From JABMQB01 sp963666575 (GTDB lineage: Bacteria > Bacteroidota > Bacteroidia > Bacteroidales > Prolixibacteraceae): DNA of 64,000 nt. The stretch is from the NCBI GenBank assembly GCA_963666575.2, contig CAXXYG010000012.1:124001-188000 (forward strand). The letters run 5' to 3'. Below, one piece after another: positions 1 to 7,437 of this stretch; position 1 is the stretch's first letter, and every line of letters starts with the position of its first letter. The position numbers were made by a program, and so were the translations under genes. Under the pieces are notes generated by a model. That model was not told where the DNA came from. It did not search any database and saw only the letters and a list, made by a program, of their open reading frames with translations.

Positions 1-1134
1 CATTATCAGGCGGAAGAGGGTTGTTTTTCCGGCTCCATTGGGGCCAATAACTCCAACAATTCCGGCAGGAGGTAATGAAAAGTTAAGGTTTTCAAACAGA
101 AGTTTTTCATTGTAACCTTTTGAAACATTCTGCATCTCAATGACCTTATCGCCAAGGCGGGGGCCATTGGGAATAAATATTTCCACTTTTTCTTCTTTTT
201 GATTTACATCAGCATTTAGCATTTTGTCGTATGCATTAAGCCTTGCTTTTGATTTTGCGTGGCGTGCTTTTGGTGCCATCCTAACCCATTCCAATTCGCG
301 CTCAAGGGTTTTACGCCGCTTATCACTGCCTTTTTCTTCCATCTCAAGGCGTTTGGCTTTTTGTTCAAGCCACGATGAATAATTCCCTTTCCATGGAATT
401 CCTTGTCCACGGTCGAGCTCTAAAATCCATCCGGCAACATTGTCAAGAAAATAGCGGTCGTGGGTGATACAAATCACAGTACCTTTGTATTGATCGAGGT
501 GCATTTCGAGCCATTGAATACTTTCAGCATCCAGGTGGTTGGTAGGTTCATCCAATAGTAGAATGTCGGGTTCTTGTAATAACAAACGGCAAAGTGCTAC
601 CCGCCGGCGTTCGCCGCCCGAAAGTTCACTTACATTCTGATTATTTGGTGGACACTGCAAAGCATCCATTGCACGTTCGAGTTTATTGTCAAGATTCCAC
701 GCATCGGTACGGTCTATGGTTTCCTGAAGTCTGGCTTGTTCAGCCATTAGTTTATCCATTTTGTCAGGATCTTCATATACTTCGGGCAATCCAAATTTTA
801 GATTTATATCTTCATAGGCTGCTAAAACATCAACAACCTCCTGAACTCCTTCCTGAACAATTTCTTTAACAGTTTTTGATTCATCCAATTGTGGTTCCTG
901 TTCTAATAGCCCAACAGAATAGCCGGGTGAAAAAACCAATTCCCCGTTAAATGCCTTGTCTTGCCCTGCAATTATTCTTAAAAGCGAAGATTTTCCCGAT
1001 CCATTAAGTCCAATTATTCCAATTTTGGCTCCCAGAAAAAAGGAAAGAGAAATGTCTTTTATGACCTGTTTGTTGGGTGGGTAAGTTTTGTTTACCCGGT
1101 ACATCGAAAATATAATTTGTTTGTCGTCGCTCAT
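1..1134 (-). CDS. ettA: Energy-dependent translational throttle protein EttA (ABC-F), 3' end cut off by window
   Basis: Reading leftward from the ATG at 1134-1132, the frame stays open to the window edge (378 codons) and begins MSDDKQIIFSMYRVNKTYPP. The first ABC domain has Walker A GLNGSGKSS, signature SELSGGERRR, Walker B ILLLDEPTNHLD and the switch HDRYFLD. A charged linker follows, then a second Walker A, GPNGAGKTT, just before the edge. EttA is a soluble ribosome-binding ATPase of about 560 residues that gates early elongation according to ATP level. About one third, including the second signature motif, lies outside the window. The MSDDKQIIFSM start and the two-domain layout fit EttA better than Uup or other ABC-F members. 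Confidence 0.93.
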   Translation of the reverse strand, partial: MSDDKQIIFSMYRVNKTYPPNKQVIKDISLSFFLGAKIGIIGLNGSGKSSLLRIIAGQDKAFNGELVFSPGYSVGLLEQEPQLDESKTVKEIVQEGVQEVVDVLAAYEDINLKFGLPEVYEDPDKMDKLMAEQARLQETIDRTDAWNLDNKLERAMDALQCPPNNQNVSELSGGERRRVALCRLLLQEPDILLLDEPTNHLDAESIQWLEMHLDQYKGTVICITHDRYFLDNVAGWILELDRGQGIPWKGNYSSWLEQKAKRLEMEEKGSDKRRKTLERELEWVRMAPKARHAKSKARLNAYDKMLNADVNQKEEKVEIFIPNGPRLGDKVIEMQNVSKGYNEKLLFENLNFSLPPAGIVGVIGPNGAGKTTLFRLIM

Positions 1135-1157
1135 TTGTATAAAATTTGTATTGACGG

Positions 1158-1165
1158 CAAAATTA
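1158..1165 (-). promoter_or_regulatory. Possible -7 box for ettA
   Basis: The reverse strand reads TAATTTTG, matching the Bacteroidota TAnnTTTG -7 consensus, about 24 nt upstream of the ettA ATG. No clear -33 TTTG was seen at the right distance, so this is a weak call. Confidence 0.3.
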
Positions 1166-1706
1166 AAAAAAAGAGAATGAATTTATTGGAAGAAGGAGTT
1201 TTAAATTTTTGCTTTTGATATTTTCCATCTATTGAAAAAATAATTGAGAGTAGCTTTATTTCTTTCATTATTTTACATGAAGAATTGTTTTAGTAAACAA
1301 AATGTTATTAAAAGAAAAATCTATTGCTTTTTTTTTAGTTCTTAATGAATGAAGAATATATGAAGAGTATTTATCTTTGGGTAGAAGAGATATATGTATG
1401 TAAGCGTTTCAGTTAGAAGATAGCTAGCATTTTATTCTTTCCAGATTATTTAAGTTTTTTTTAATTGGTTTCAGTTATAGTAATAATCAAAAAAAAGCAT
1501 CACAAAACACAAAAACGAACTAAAATAAATATTAAGTTAAGTATAAATTGTGTATTTATTTTATTCGTAAAAGAACTATTGTTTAGTCTATTGTATTTGA
1601 AAATTAAATATTGTTAAATAGAAAAAATATGTGTTAAAAAAATAACTTAAAACCCTTTGTTTATAGGCGTTCTAATATAATTCGAAAAATAAATATCGTA
1701 TAAGGC
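1166..1706. other. AT-rich non-coding stretch between ettA and the eCIS operon
   Basis: The whole 1135-1949 gap separates divergent ettA and the eCIS genes. It is very AT-rich with many poly-A and poly-T runs and stops in all frames. A TATCTTTG box occurs at 1372-1379 without an evident -33 partner. I see no RNA gene, repeat array or conserved ORF. The regulatory candidates near its right end are listed separately. Confidence 0.6.
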
Positions 1707-1738
1707 CTTGACTTTCAGTTTTAGATGTTGTATTTTTG
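1707..1738 (+). promoter_or_regulatory. Candidate promoter of the eCIS operon
   Basis: CTTG at 1707-1710 and TATTTTTG at 1731-1738 resemble the Bacteroidota -33 TTTG and -7 TAnnTTTG elements, with a 20-nt spacer. This is the best pair in the gap upstream of the first eCIS gene. It would give a leader of about 200 nt before the ATG at 1950, so leader-based regulation or a second promoter nearer the gene is possible. Confidence 0.4.
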
Positions 1739-1897
1739 ATATTGTAATTGTTAACGTTCAAAAAATATAGTTTAAGAATAATAAAGTTTGAAAACTGTAT
1801 GCGGCTCAAAAAAGTAATTAATAGTTGTTATTAATTGCTATTCTATTTGGAAGATAATATCAGGGATTTTATGGGGATATGTTAATTTGATGTGTTG

Positions 1898-1911
1898 TTG
1901 TGTATACACAA
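1898..1911. promoter_or_regulatory. Perfect 14-bp palindrome upstream of the eCIS operon, possible operator
   Basis: TTGTGTATACACAA is a perfect palindrome centred between 1904 and 1905, 38 nt before the first eCIS start codon. A second shorter palindrome, TAACTAGTTA, lies at 1916-1925. A dimeric regulator binding here could control the locus. No regulator gene is present in the cluster, so its identity is unknown. Chance occurrence in AT-rich DNA is less likely for the 14-bp element because it contains four G/C positions. Confidence 0.35.
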
Positions 1912-1949
1912 TTGCTAACTAGTTAATATAATTATTAATATCCTAAACA

Positions 1950-2561
1950 ATGATAAAGCAGTCCTTAAATACGATTAAAAGCCAGTTAAGTGATTTTATA
2001 AAATTAAAAGATCCTGATTTTTTTGGTGATGTTAGCAATATTGTTGTTGTTTCAAATATTGTTGGGCAAGACGGGAAGTTTGCAATTAATACAAGTGGGC
2101 AAAATCAATCTGAACATGTTGTGATTTGCACTTTGGTAGGTGTTGAAGAAGAAAGTCATTACAAGGACCAGTCTTATTTTACAAAGTCAGACAACAACTC
2201 AACAATCCATAGCCGTAATCCTGAAATAAAAATAAATTTAAATTTACTTTTTAGTTGTTATTCCCCTTCATACGAAGTTGCTCTATCTTTATTAGGATAT
2301 GTAATTATCTTCTTTCAAAACAAGAGTCTTTTTACCAGTCAAAATTCACCTCAACTTACTAATATCAATCGGTTTACAGTTGAATTATTAACTCTTTCGA
2401 TGGAACAAAGTAATCATTTGTGGGGGTTTATTGGAGCGAAGTATATGCCTTCGGTGACTTATAAAATGCGGATGCTTGTATTCCAGGAGGAATTGATAAA
2501 AGCTGAAGGGCTTCCTATTATGGAAGTGAATGAAAACTTTAATGACATAAATACTAAATAA
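1950..2561 (+). CDS. DUF4255 (Pvc16 N-terminal) eCIS cap / tail-terminator protein
   Basis: 203 aa, first gene of the eCIS operon. The N-terminus (MIKQSLNTIKSQLSDFIK) and the segment NHLWGFIGAKYMPSVTYKMR near residues 155-174 are typical of the DUF4255/Pvc16_N family. In Pvc and Afp particles the Pvc16/Afp16 protein caps the tail end distal to the baseplate and ends tube and sheath growth. That role is from known family members; here only the family match is seen. The stop codon overlaps the next start by one base (TAATG), indicating translational coupling. There is no signal peptide, as expected for a particle assembled in the cytoplasm. Confidence 0.85.
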   Translation: MIKQSLNTIKSQLSDFIKLKDPDFFGDVSNIVVVSNIVGQDGKFAINTSGQNQSEHVVICTLVGVEEESHYKDQSYFTKSDNNSTIHSRNPEIKINLNLLFSCYSPSYEVALSLLGYVIIFFQNKSLFTSQNSPQLTNINRFTVELLTLSMEQSNHLWGFIGAKYMPSVTYKMRMLVFQEELIKAEGLPIMEVNENFNDINTK

Positions 2562-3583
2562 TGGGAAAAATTAAATTTCAAAAATTCCTATCTGTTTTTT
2601 TAACGCATGATTATTACAAAGACAATCTTTGTAAGGATTTTGAAATTATTCCTTCTGCATCAACCTCACAAATTTTAAAGGACTTTGGTATATTGTTTAA
2701 ACCACATAATTCAGGAGCAATTTTTATTAATGAGGTTGTTACAGACAATGGAGTGGATGCTCCAAAATTTCCAATAATTGGCCAATATAAACTTCAACTG
2801 TATTTTGTTCTGAAAAACAATTATTTTCAGTCATTTACTGATTTGGAGTTCTCTTCAAAACCCGTTTCAATTTATTATTTTAATAACCTTACACCTTCAA
2901 TTTCAGGTCAGGATTATACAATATCTGATTCAAAACTAGATGAACCTATCGAATTTAAAAACTCAAATTTTAAAGTTGAAAAGGCCACCCAGAATGTTGT
3001 GCGGATTGTTTTAAAAGGAGAAAACTCTTTATCATTTGAGTTCCCCTTTAAAAGCACGGAATCAAATTTAGAAATTGATATTTCAGTATTACCAACTGGG
3101 AAATATACACTTAATCAATATAATATTGGTGATTCAATAGTAAATACATCAGAAGTATATATTGACACACAACAATTGACAAGGGCAGTATTTGCCGTAT
3201 TTGAGGTTTTTATTGATGAAACAAATAACGGTGCATTACCTGTTAACTACCTGTTTAATTTTAAAAGCCGGGAAGTTTATTGGCGGTATAAATTAGTAAA
3301 AAAAGTGGGTTCGTCCATTAATGGGTCAAGCAGCGTAACTCCGGTTATTGTACATGGTGATACCGGGCCTTCAAAAATAGTTTTTGACCCGCCTGTTGGC
3401 TCAGACCCGATCATTTATATTACAACATCAGCCATTAAGTTAAAGCAGTCAGGAATTAAGAATATTCAACTTAAAAAAGGAAACAATGTAGTTGTTTCGG
3501 ACCTCCCGAATGCCTCTGTTTTTACCTTAGGCATTGATAACAATAAATGGTATTCAGACATATATGTATATTATTATGAGTGA
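2561..3583 (+). CDS. Unrecognised 340-aa eCIS-operon protein between cap and sheath genes
   Basis: 340 aa, translationally coupled to the DUF4255 gene by a one-base overlap. I recognise no named domain. The sequence is rich in beta-branched, aromatic and polar residues and looks like a mostly beta-strand protein, ending in an aromatic tail (SDIYVYYYE). No signal peptide or membrane segment is visible. Its position between cap and sheath genes suggests a structural part of the tail end, such as a second cap or cap-adaptor subunit. This is inference from position alone; an external decoration protein is equally possible. Confidence 0.6.
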   Translation: MGKIKFQKFLSVFLTHDYYKDNLCKDFEIIPSASTSQILKDFGILFKPHNSGAIFINEVVTDNGVDAPKFPIIGQYKLQLYFVLKNNYFQSFTDLEFSSKPVSIYYFNNLTPSISGQDYTISDSKLDEPIEFKNSNFKVEKATQNVVRIVLKGENSLSFEFPFKSTESNLEIDISVLPTGKYTLNQYNIGDSIVNTSEVYIDTQQLTRAVFAVFEVFIDETNNGALPVNYLFNFKSREVYWRYKLVKKVGSSINGSSSVTPVIVHGDTGPSKIVFDPPVGSDPIIYITTSAIKLKQSGIKNIQLKKGNNVVVSDLPNASVFTLGIDNNKWYSDIYVYYYE

Positions 3584-3614
3584 AAAAGAATTATTAATTT
3601 TAAAAAGTTAAGTT

Positions 3615-5585
3615 ATGGCAACTTACAGGACACCAGATGTTTACATTAAGGAGATTTCTATTTTTCCACCTTCGGTGGCTGAAGTGGAAACGGCTATTCC
3701 CGCCTTTATTGGCTATACTCAAATGGCAGATGAAGTAGATCCTAATGATCTTTCGTTTGTTCCAACAAAAGTCAGGTCGTTATTAGAATTTGAAGAACTA
3801 TTTGGCGGTGCTCCACCTGTTGATGTGAGTGGAGTTGCGCTGGATGAGAACAACACAGTAAGTTCGTACACTTTAAATTCCGGATTTTACATGTACGATA
3901 GCTTAAGGCTGTTTTTTGCCAACGGAGGAGGAAAGTGTTATATTATTTCCGTCGGATCGTACACTTCGACAATTACAAAGTCGCATTTTATCGACGGATT
4001 AACAGCTTTGAAGAAAAAAGATGAACCCACAATTATTTTATTCCCCGATGCTGTTAAATTAGAAAATGATAATCTGTATGATATTCAACAGACGGCATTA
4101 AAGCAGTGCAATGACCTGCAAGACAGGTTTACTGTTTGTGATATGTTGGAGAAAAAAAGCAGCAATCCTGCGTTTGATTGGACAGATGGTTATGAAGAGT
4201 TCAGGGATAAAATTGGTATGAACTACCTAAAATATGGGGCAGTTTATACTCCATGGTTAAAAACCAATTTGGGCATTAAAATTAGTTACCGTGATATTCA
4301 GGGAAAAATTAGCCGTGCTGGATTAACTATAAACCTTGCCAGTTTAACCAATAGTAACGATGTAAAAACAACGATTACTAACCTTGGGAATGCCATTGCT
4401 GATGTTGACAAAATTGATACTGATATTACAACATTGCAAGGTACATCAAAATCGTTAAAAGCTGCTTATTTAGCTTTGGAGGACACTTTTAAATCGGATT
4501 CCTCAAAAGCTAATTTTGAAGCATTGTTTATTTTTATTTATAATACAATTGCTGCGATCGACGTGTGGATTGATGCTGCAACTGCATTAAAAGGGAATGC
4601 CGATGTTGCTAAAAGTGATATTGTAGATGATATTAAGTCCATTATTACAAGCTCATTACAAACTTCTGCATCCAAATTAATTGCATATGATTTGGGAGCT
4701 ACAAATGTTATGGCAGGTACTTATGATAAGTATTCAACTTATGGCTCTGTTGATTCGTCTGAATGGCTGGGGATTTTTGGTGCAACACCGCCAACAATGA
4801 TTACAACAATTTATACCGGTACAAATGATGAACAAAGGCGGGTAAACGCCCAGCCTATGGTTTCGTTAATTTTCACACAGGTAAATGCTGCTATAAATGA
4901 AATAATTAGTGCTGCCAAAGTTTATGAAAATAATTTTGAAGAAAACTTGTACGAGTCGCATACGGTTTATAAAAATATACTTATCAATTTGAGTAATGCA
5001 CTTACAACCATTCCTCCAAGTGGTGCCATTGCCGGAATTTATGCAATGGTCGATAGTAACAGAGGTGTATGGAAAGCACCTGCCAATGTGAGTTTGAGCA
5101 ATGTAAAAGGATTAACTGAAACAATCGATTTTTATGAGCAGGAAGAATTAAATGTTGATGTGGTTGCCGGAAAATCAATTAATGCTATTCGCACATTTGC
5201 GGGGAAAGGAATATTGGTTTGGGGTGCCCGTACATTGGCAGGAAATGACAATGAATGGCGTTATGTACCGGTTCGCCGCTTTTTTAACATGGTTGAAGAG
5301 TCGGTCAAAAAATCAACTTATTGGGCTGTTTTTGAACCTAACGATGCCAATACCTGGGTGAAAATTAAAGCGATGATTGAAAACTACCTGACCCAAAAAT
5401 GGCGCGATGGTGCACTCGCAGGTGCAAAACCCGAGGAGGCATTTTTTGTGAAAGTGGGGCTTGGTATTACAATGACACCACAGGATATTCTTGAAGGAAG
5501 GATGAACGTAGAAATAGGAATGGCTGTAGTTAGGCCAGCTGAATTTATCATCCTGAAATTCTCACATAAGATGCAGGAATCATAG
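3615..5585 (+). CDS. eCIS contractile sheath protein (phage tail sheath family)
   Basis: 656 aa. The N-terminus MATYRTPDVYIKEISIFPPS with the following AVETAIPAFIGYT-like segment is characteristic of phage/eCIS tail sheath subunits. The conserved C-terminal part (about residues 470-656) includes SNRGVWKAPAN, INAIRTFAGKGILVWGARTL and the terminal FIILKFSHKM. The sheath polymerises around the tube and contracts to drive it through a target membrane. Residues about 245-360 form an alanine/aspartate-rich, apparently helical insertion between the conserved ends, making this subunit longer than many eCIS sheaths. There is only one sheath gene here, whereas Afp and Pvc loci carry several paralogues. 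Confidence 0.95.
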   Translation: MATYRTPDVYIKEISIFPPSVAEVETAIPAFIGYTQMADEVDPNDLSFVPTKVRSLLEFEELFGGAPPVDVSGVALDENNTVSSYTLNSGFYMYDSLRLFFANGGGKCYIISVGSYTSTITKSHFIDGLTALKKKDEPTIILFPDAVKLENDNLYDIQQTALKQCNDLQDRFTVCDMLEKKSSNPAFDWTDGYEEFRDKIGMNYLKYGAVYTPWLKTNLGIKISYRDIQGKISRAGLTINLASLTNSNDVKTTITNLGNAIADVDKIDTDITTLQGTSKSLKAAYLALEDTFKSDSSKANFEALFIFIYNTIAAIDVWIDAATALKGNADVAKSDIVDDIKSIITSSLQTSASKLIAYDLGATNVMAGTYDKYSTYGSVDSSEWLGIFGATPPTMITTIYTGTNDEQRRVNAQPMVSLIFTQVNAAINEIISAAKVYENNFEENLYESHTVYKNILINLSNALTTIPPSGAIAGIYAMVDSNRGVWKAPANVSLSNVKGLTETIDFYEQEELNVDVVAGKSINAIRTFAGKGILVWGARTLAGNDNEWRYVPVRRFFNMVEESVKKSTYWAVFEPNDANTWVKIKAMIENYLTQKWRDGALAGAKPEEAFFVKVGLGITMTPQDILEGRMNVEIGMAVVRPAEFIILKFSHKMQES

Positions 5586-5642
5586 AATTATTTAGAATGA
5601 AATATGTATCGGAAAATAATTATTAACTAAAAAATAAATACA

Positions 5643-6071
5643 ATGGCATATCCACTACCGGTTTTTCACTTCAAAGTTGAATGGGGTGGAACCAATATAG
5701 GTTTCTCGGAAGTTTCGGGTTTAAACCTCGAAACGCAGGTTATTGAATACCGCGATGGCGCATCTCCTGAATACTCAGTGAAAAAGATGCCCGGCATTCC
5801 AAAATATGGCAACATAACTCTTAAACGTGGTATTACAAAAAGTGATAATGAGTTTTATCAATGGCTCAATACAACTAAACTGAATACAGTTGAACGGCGC
5901 GATATCATCATCAATCTTTTGAATGAAGAGCACGAACCTGTTATGACATGGAAGATTGTTAATGCTTTTCCTGTAAAAGTAGAAGGGCCGGGATTAAAAG
6001 CTACAGGAAACGAAGTAGCAATTGAAAGTATCGAGCTGGCCCACGAAGGGTTAACAATAGAGAATGAGTAA
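5643..6071 (+). CDS. eCIS inner tube protein 1 (gp19 / Hcp-like phage tail protein)
   Basis: 142 aa. MAYPLPVFHFKVEWGGTNIG followed by FSEVSGLNLETQVIEYRDG and KMPGIPKYGNITLKRGI is diagnostic of the T4 gp19-like tail tube family used by eCIS (Afp1/Afp5-like). It should form hexameric rings that stack into the lumen-bearing tube. It directly follows the sheath gene, the usual order. A second, diverged copy follows. Confidence 0.95.
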   Translation: MAYPLPVFHFKVEWGGTNIGFSEVSGLNLETQVIEYRDGASPEYSVKKMPGIPKYGNITLKRGITKSDNEFYQWLNTTKLNTVERRDIIINLLNEEHEPVMTWKIVNAFPVKVEGPGLKATGNEVAIESIELAHEGLTIENE

Positions 6072-6156
6072 AAAGGAGAACAGTGTTTTACCATCTGTTG
6101 CTTATTGTCTGTTTATAATTATTGGCAAGAGTTGCTTGTTTTTAATCTGATTGATT

Positions 6157-6594
6157 ATGTATTATCCACCGGTAAGTTTCTTTTTTAATGTTGAATTTAT
6201 TGGCCTCGATGAATTAACTGATAACGATATCCGGTTTCAGGAGGTTTCCGGTATAAATGCCGAAATCAGTACTGAAGAATTAAAAGAAGGGGGTGAAAAT
6301 CGGTTTGTTCATAAATTACCAAGGCCGGCAAAGTATAATAATCTGGTATTAAAACGGGGGATGCTAACTGATTCAGGTTTGATTGACTGGTTTAAAAATG
6401 CAGTCGAAAACTTTGAATTTAAGCCAATTACCATAAAAGTTACATTGTTAGATAAGGAGGGAGCCCCTCTTAGTAGCTGGAATTTTGTGAATGCTTATCC
6501 CGTGAAATGGAATGTGTCAAGTTTCGATGCCAAAAAGAACGAAATAGTGGTCGATACAATAGAAATTGTATATAAATATTTTTCAAGGTTATAA
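6157..6594 (+). CDS. eCIS inner tube protein 2 / tube initiator (gp19-like)
   Basis: 145 aa from the ATG at 6157; a TTG two codons earlier is a less likely start. It is homologous to the preceding tube protein: VEFIGLDELTDNDIRFQEVS, then HKLPRPAKYNNLVLKRGML and a final WNFVNAYPVKWNVSSF segment. In Afp-type particles the second tube paralogue (Afp5-like) forms the ring joining tube to baseplate; that role is inferred from family and order. The spacing to the DUF5908 microgene is only 5 nt. Confidence 0.9.
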   Translation: MYYPPVSFFFNVEFIGLDELTDNDIRFQEVSGINAEISTEELKEGGENRFVHKLPRPAKYNNLVLKRGMLTDSGLIDWFKNAVENFEFKPITIKVTLLDKEGAPLSSWNFVNAYPVKWNVSSFDAKKNEIVVDTIEIVYKYFSRL

Positions 6595-6599
6595 AAGTT

Positions 6600-6767
6600 A
6601 TGCCAATCGAAATCAGGGAATTAATTATCAAAGCTACAGTAAAAGATGCTGGCAATAATTCTGAACAGCGTGATAGTTCAAGAGATTCTGAAATCAGAGA
6701 TGAAAGTCTGATTGCAGAATGTGTTGAGCAGGTACTTGAAATACTTCAAAAGAAAAAAGAACGGTAA
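6600..6767 (+). CDS. DUF5908 family eCIS-associated microprotein
   Basis: 55 aa, starting MPIEIRELIIKATVKD and ending with a helix containing LIAECVEQVLEILQKKKER. The MPIEIxELxIKATV opening is the hallmark of DUF5908, a family of about 50-60 residues found in Bacteroidota eCIS and related loci. Its molecular role is not established to my knowledge. The middle is hydrophilic and likely disordered (NNSEQRDSSRDSEIRDES). The stop overlaps the next start by one base (TAATG), so it is translated as part of the operon. Confidence 0.8.
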   Translation: MPIEIRELIIKATVKDAGNNSEQRDSSRDSEIRDESLIAECVEQVLEILQKKKER

Positions 6768-7435
6768 TGGCTGAAGGTGAATTAAAAAAATTATTGATTG
6801 AAGCTTACAAAGATGCTGAGTACAATACAAAAGACAGCAGTGAGTTTTCGGCTATGTTTAATCCCGATCAGTACTCCATAAAATATGAAATCGAAAGCGA
6901 TGATTCAAGTGGATCGGGTACATCGGGAAGCCCACAGACTTTTAAAAAGCTCAAACCTCAGGACCTGGCATTAAATTTTACAATTGACGGGACTGGTGCT
7001 TCGGGTATAAAAGAAGATGTGAGTGCCAAAGTTAAAAGTTTTCTTGACGTAGCATATGAATACAAAGGCGATGAACATAAACCCCGATATTTGAAGATTA
7101 TTTGGGGGACCCTCATTTTTAAATGTGTTTTAAAAACAGCCAATGTTTCATACAGCCTTTTTAGTTCTGATGGTACGCCAATCAGAGCTAAAATAGCAGC
7201 TTCATTTAGCGGATGTATTGAAGATAAATTACGCGCGGCTCAGGAAGACAGTAATTCTCCCGACCTGACTCATTTACGAACAGTCATCGAAGGAGAAACG
7301 CTGCCTTTAATGTGTTATAGAATTTATGGCGATTCAAAATACTATTTGCAGGTAGCAAAATCAAATCAATTAAATAATTATCGAAAATTGGAAGCGGGGC
7401 AGCAATTGTATTTCCCGCCACTTACAAATAAGTGA
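6767..7435 (+). CDS. eCIS tube/baseplate adaptor with C-terminal LysM domain (Afp7/Pvc7-like)
   Basis: 222 aa. The N-terminal about 150 residues, with EFSAMFNPDQYSIKYEIE and FTIDGTGASG, match the CIS tube-protein N-terminal domain. The C-terminal segment ETLPLMCYRIYGDSKYYLQV followed by AGQQLYFPPL is a LysM fold. Afp7/Pvc7 proteins have this layout and link the last tube ring to the spike and baseplate. The LysM is presumed to be a structural adaptor (compare T4 gp53) rather than a peptidoglycan binder for secretion. Overlaps the upstream gene by one base. Confidence 0.88.
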   Translation: MAEGELKKLLIEAYKDAEYNTKDSSEFSAMFNPDQYSIKYEIESDDSSGSGTSGSPQTFKKLKPQDLALNFTIDGTGASGIKEDVSAKVKSFLDVAYEYKGDEHKPRYLKIIWGTLIFKCVLKTANVSYSLFSSDGTPIRAKIAASFSGCIEDKLRAAQEDSNSPDLTHLRTVIEGETLPLMCYRIYGDSKYYLQVAKSNQLNNYRKLEAGQQLYFPPLTNK

Positions 7436-7437
7436 AT

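Noticed and set aside
594..869. 91-codon plus-strand frame
   Set aside because: Antisense to ettA, whose ABC motifs are unambiguous.
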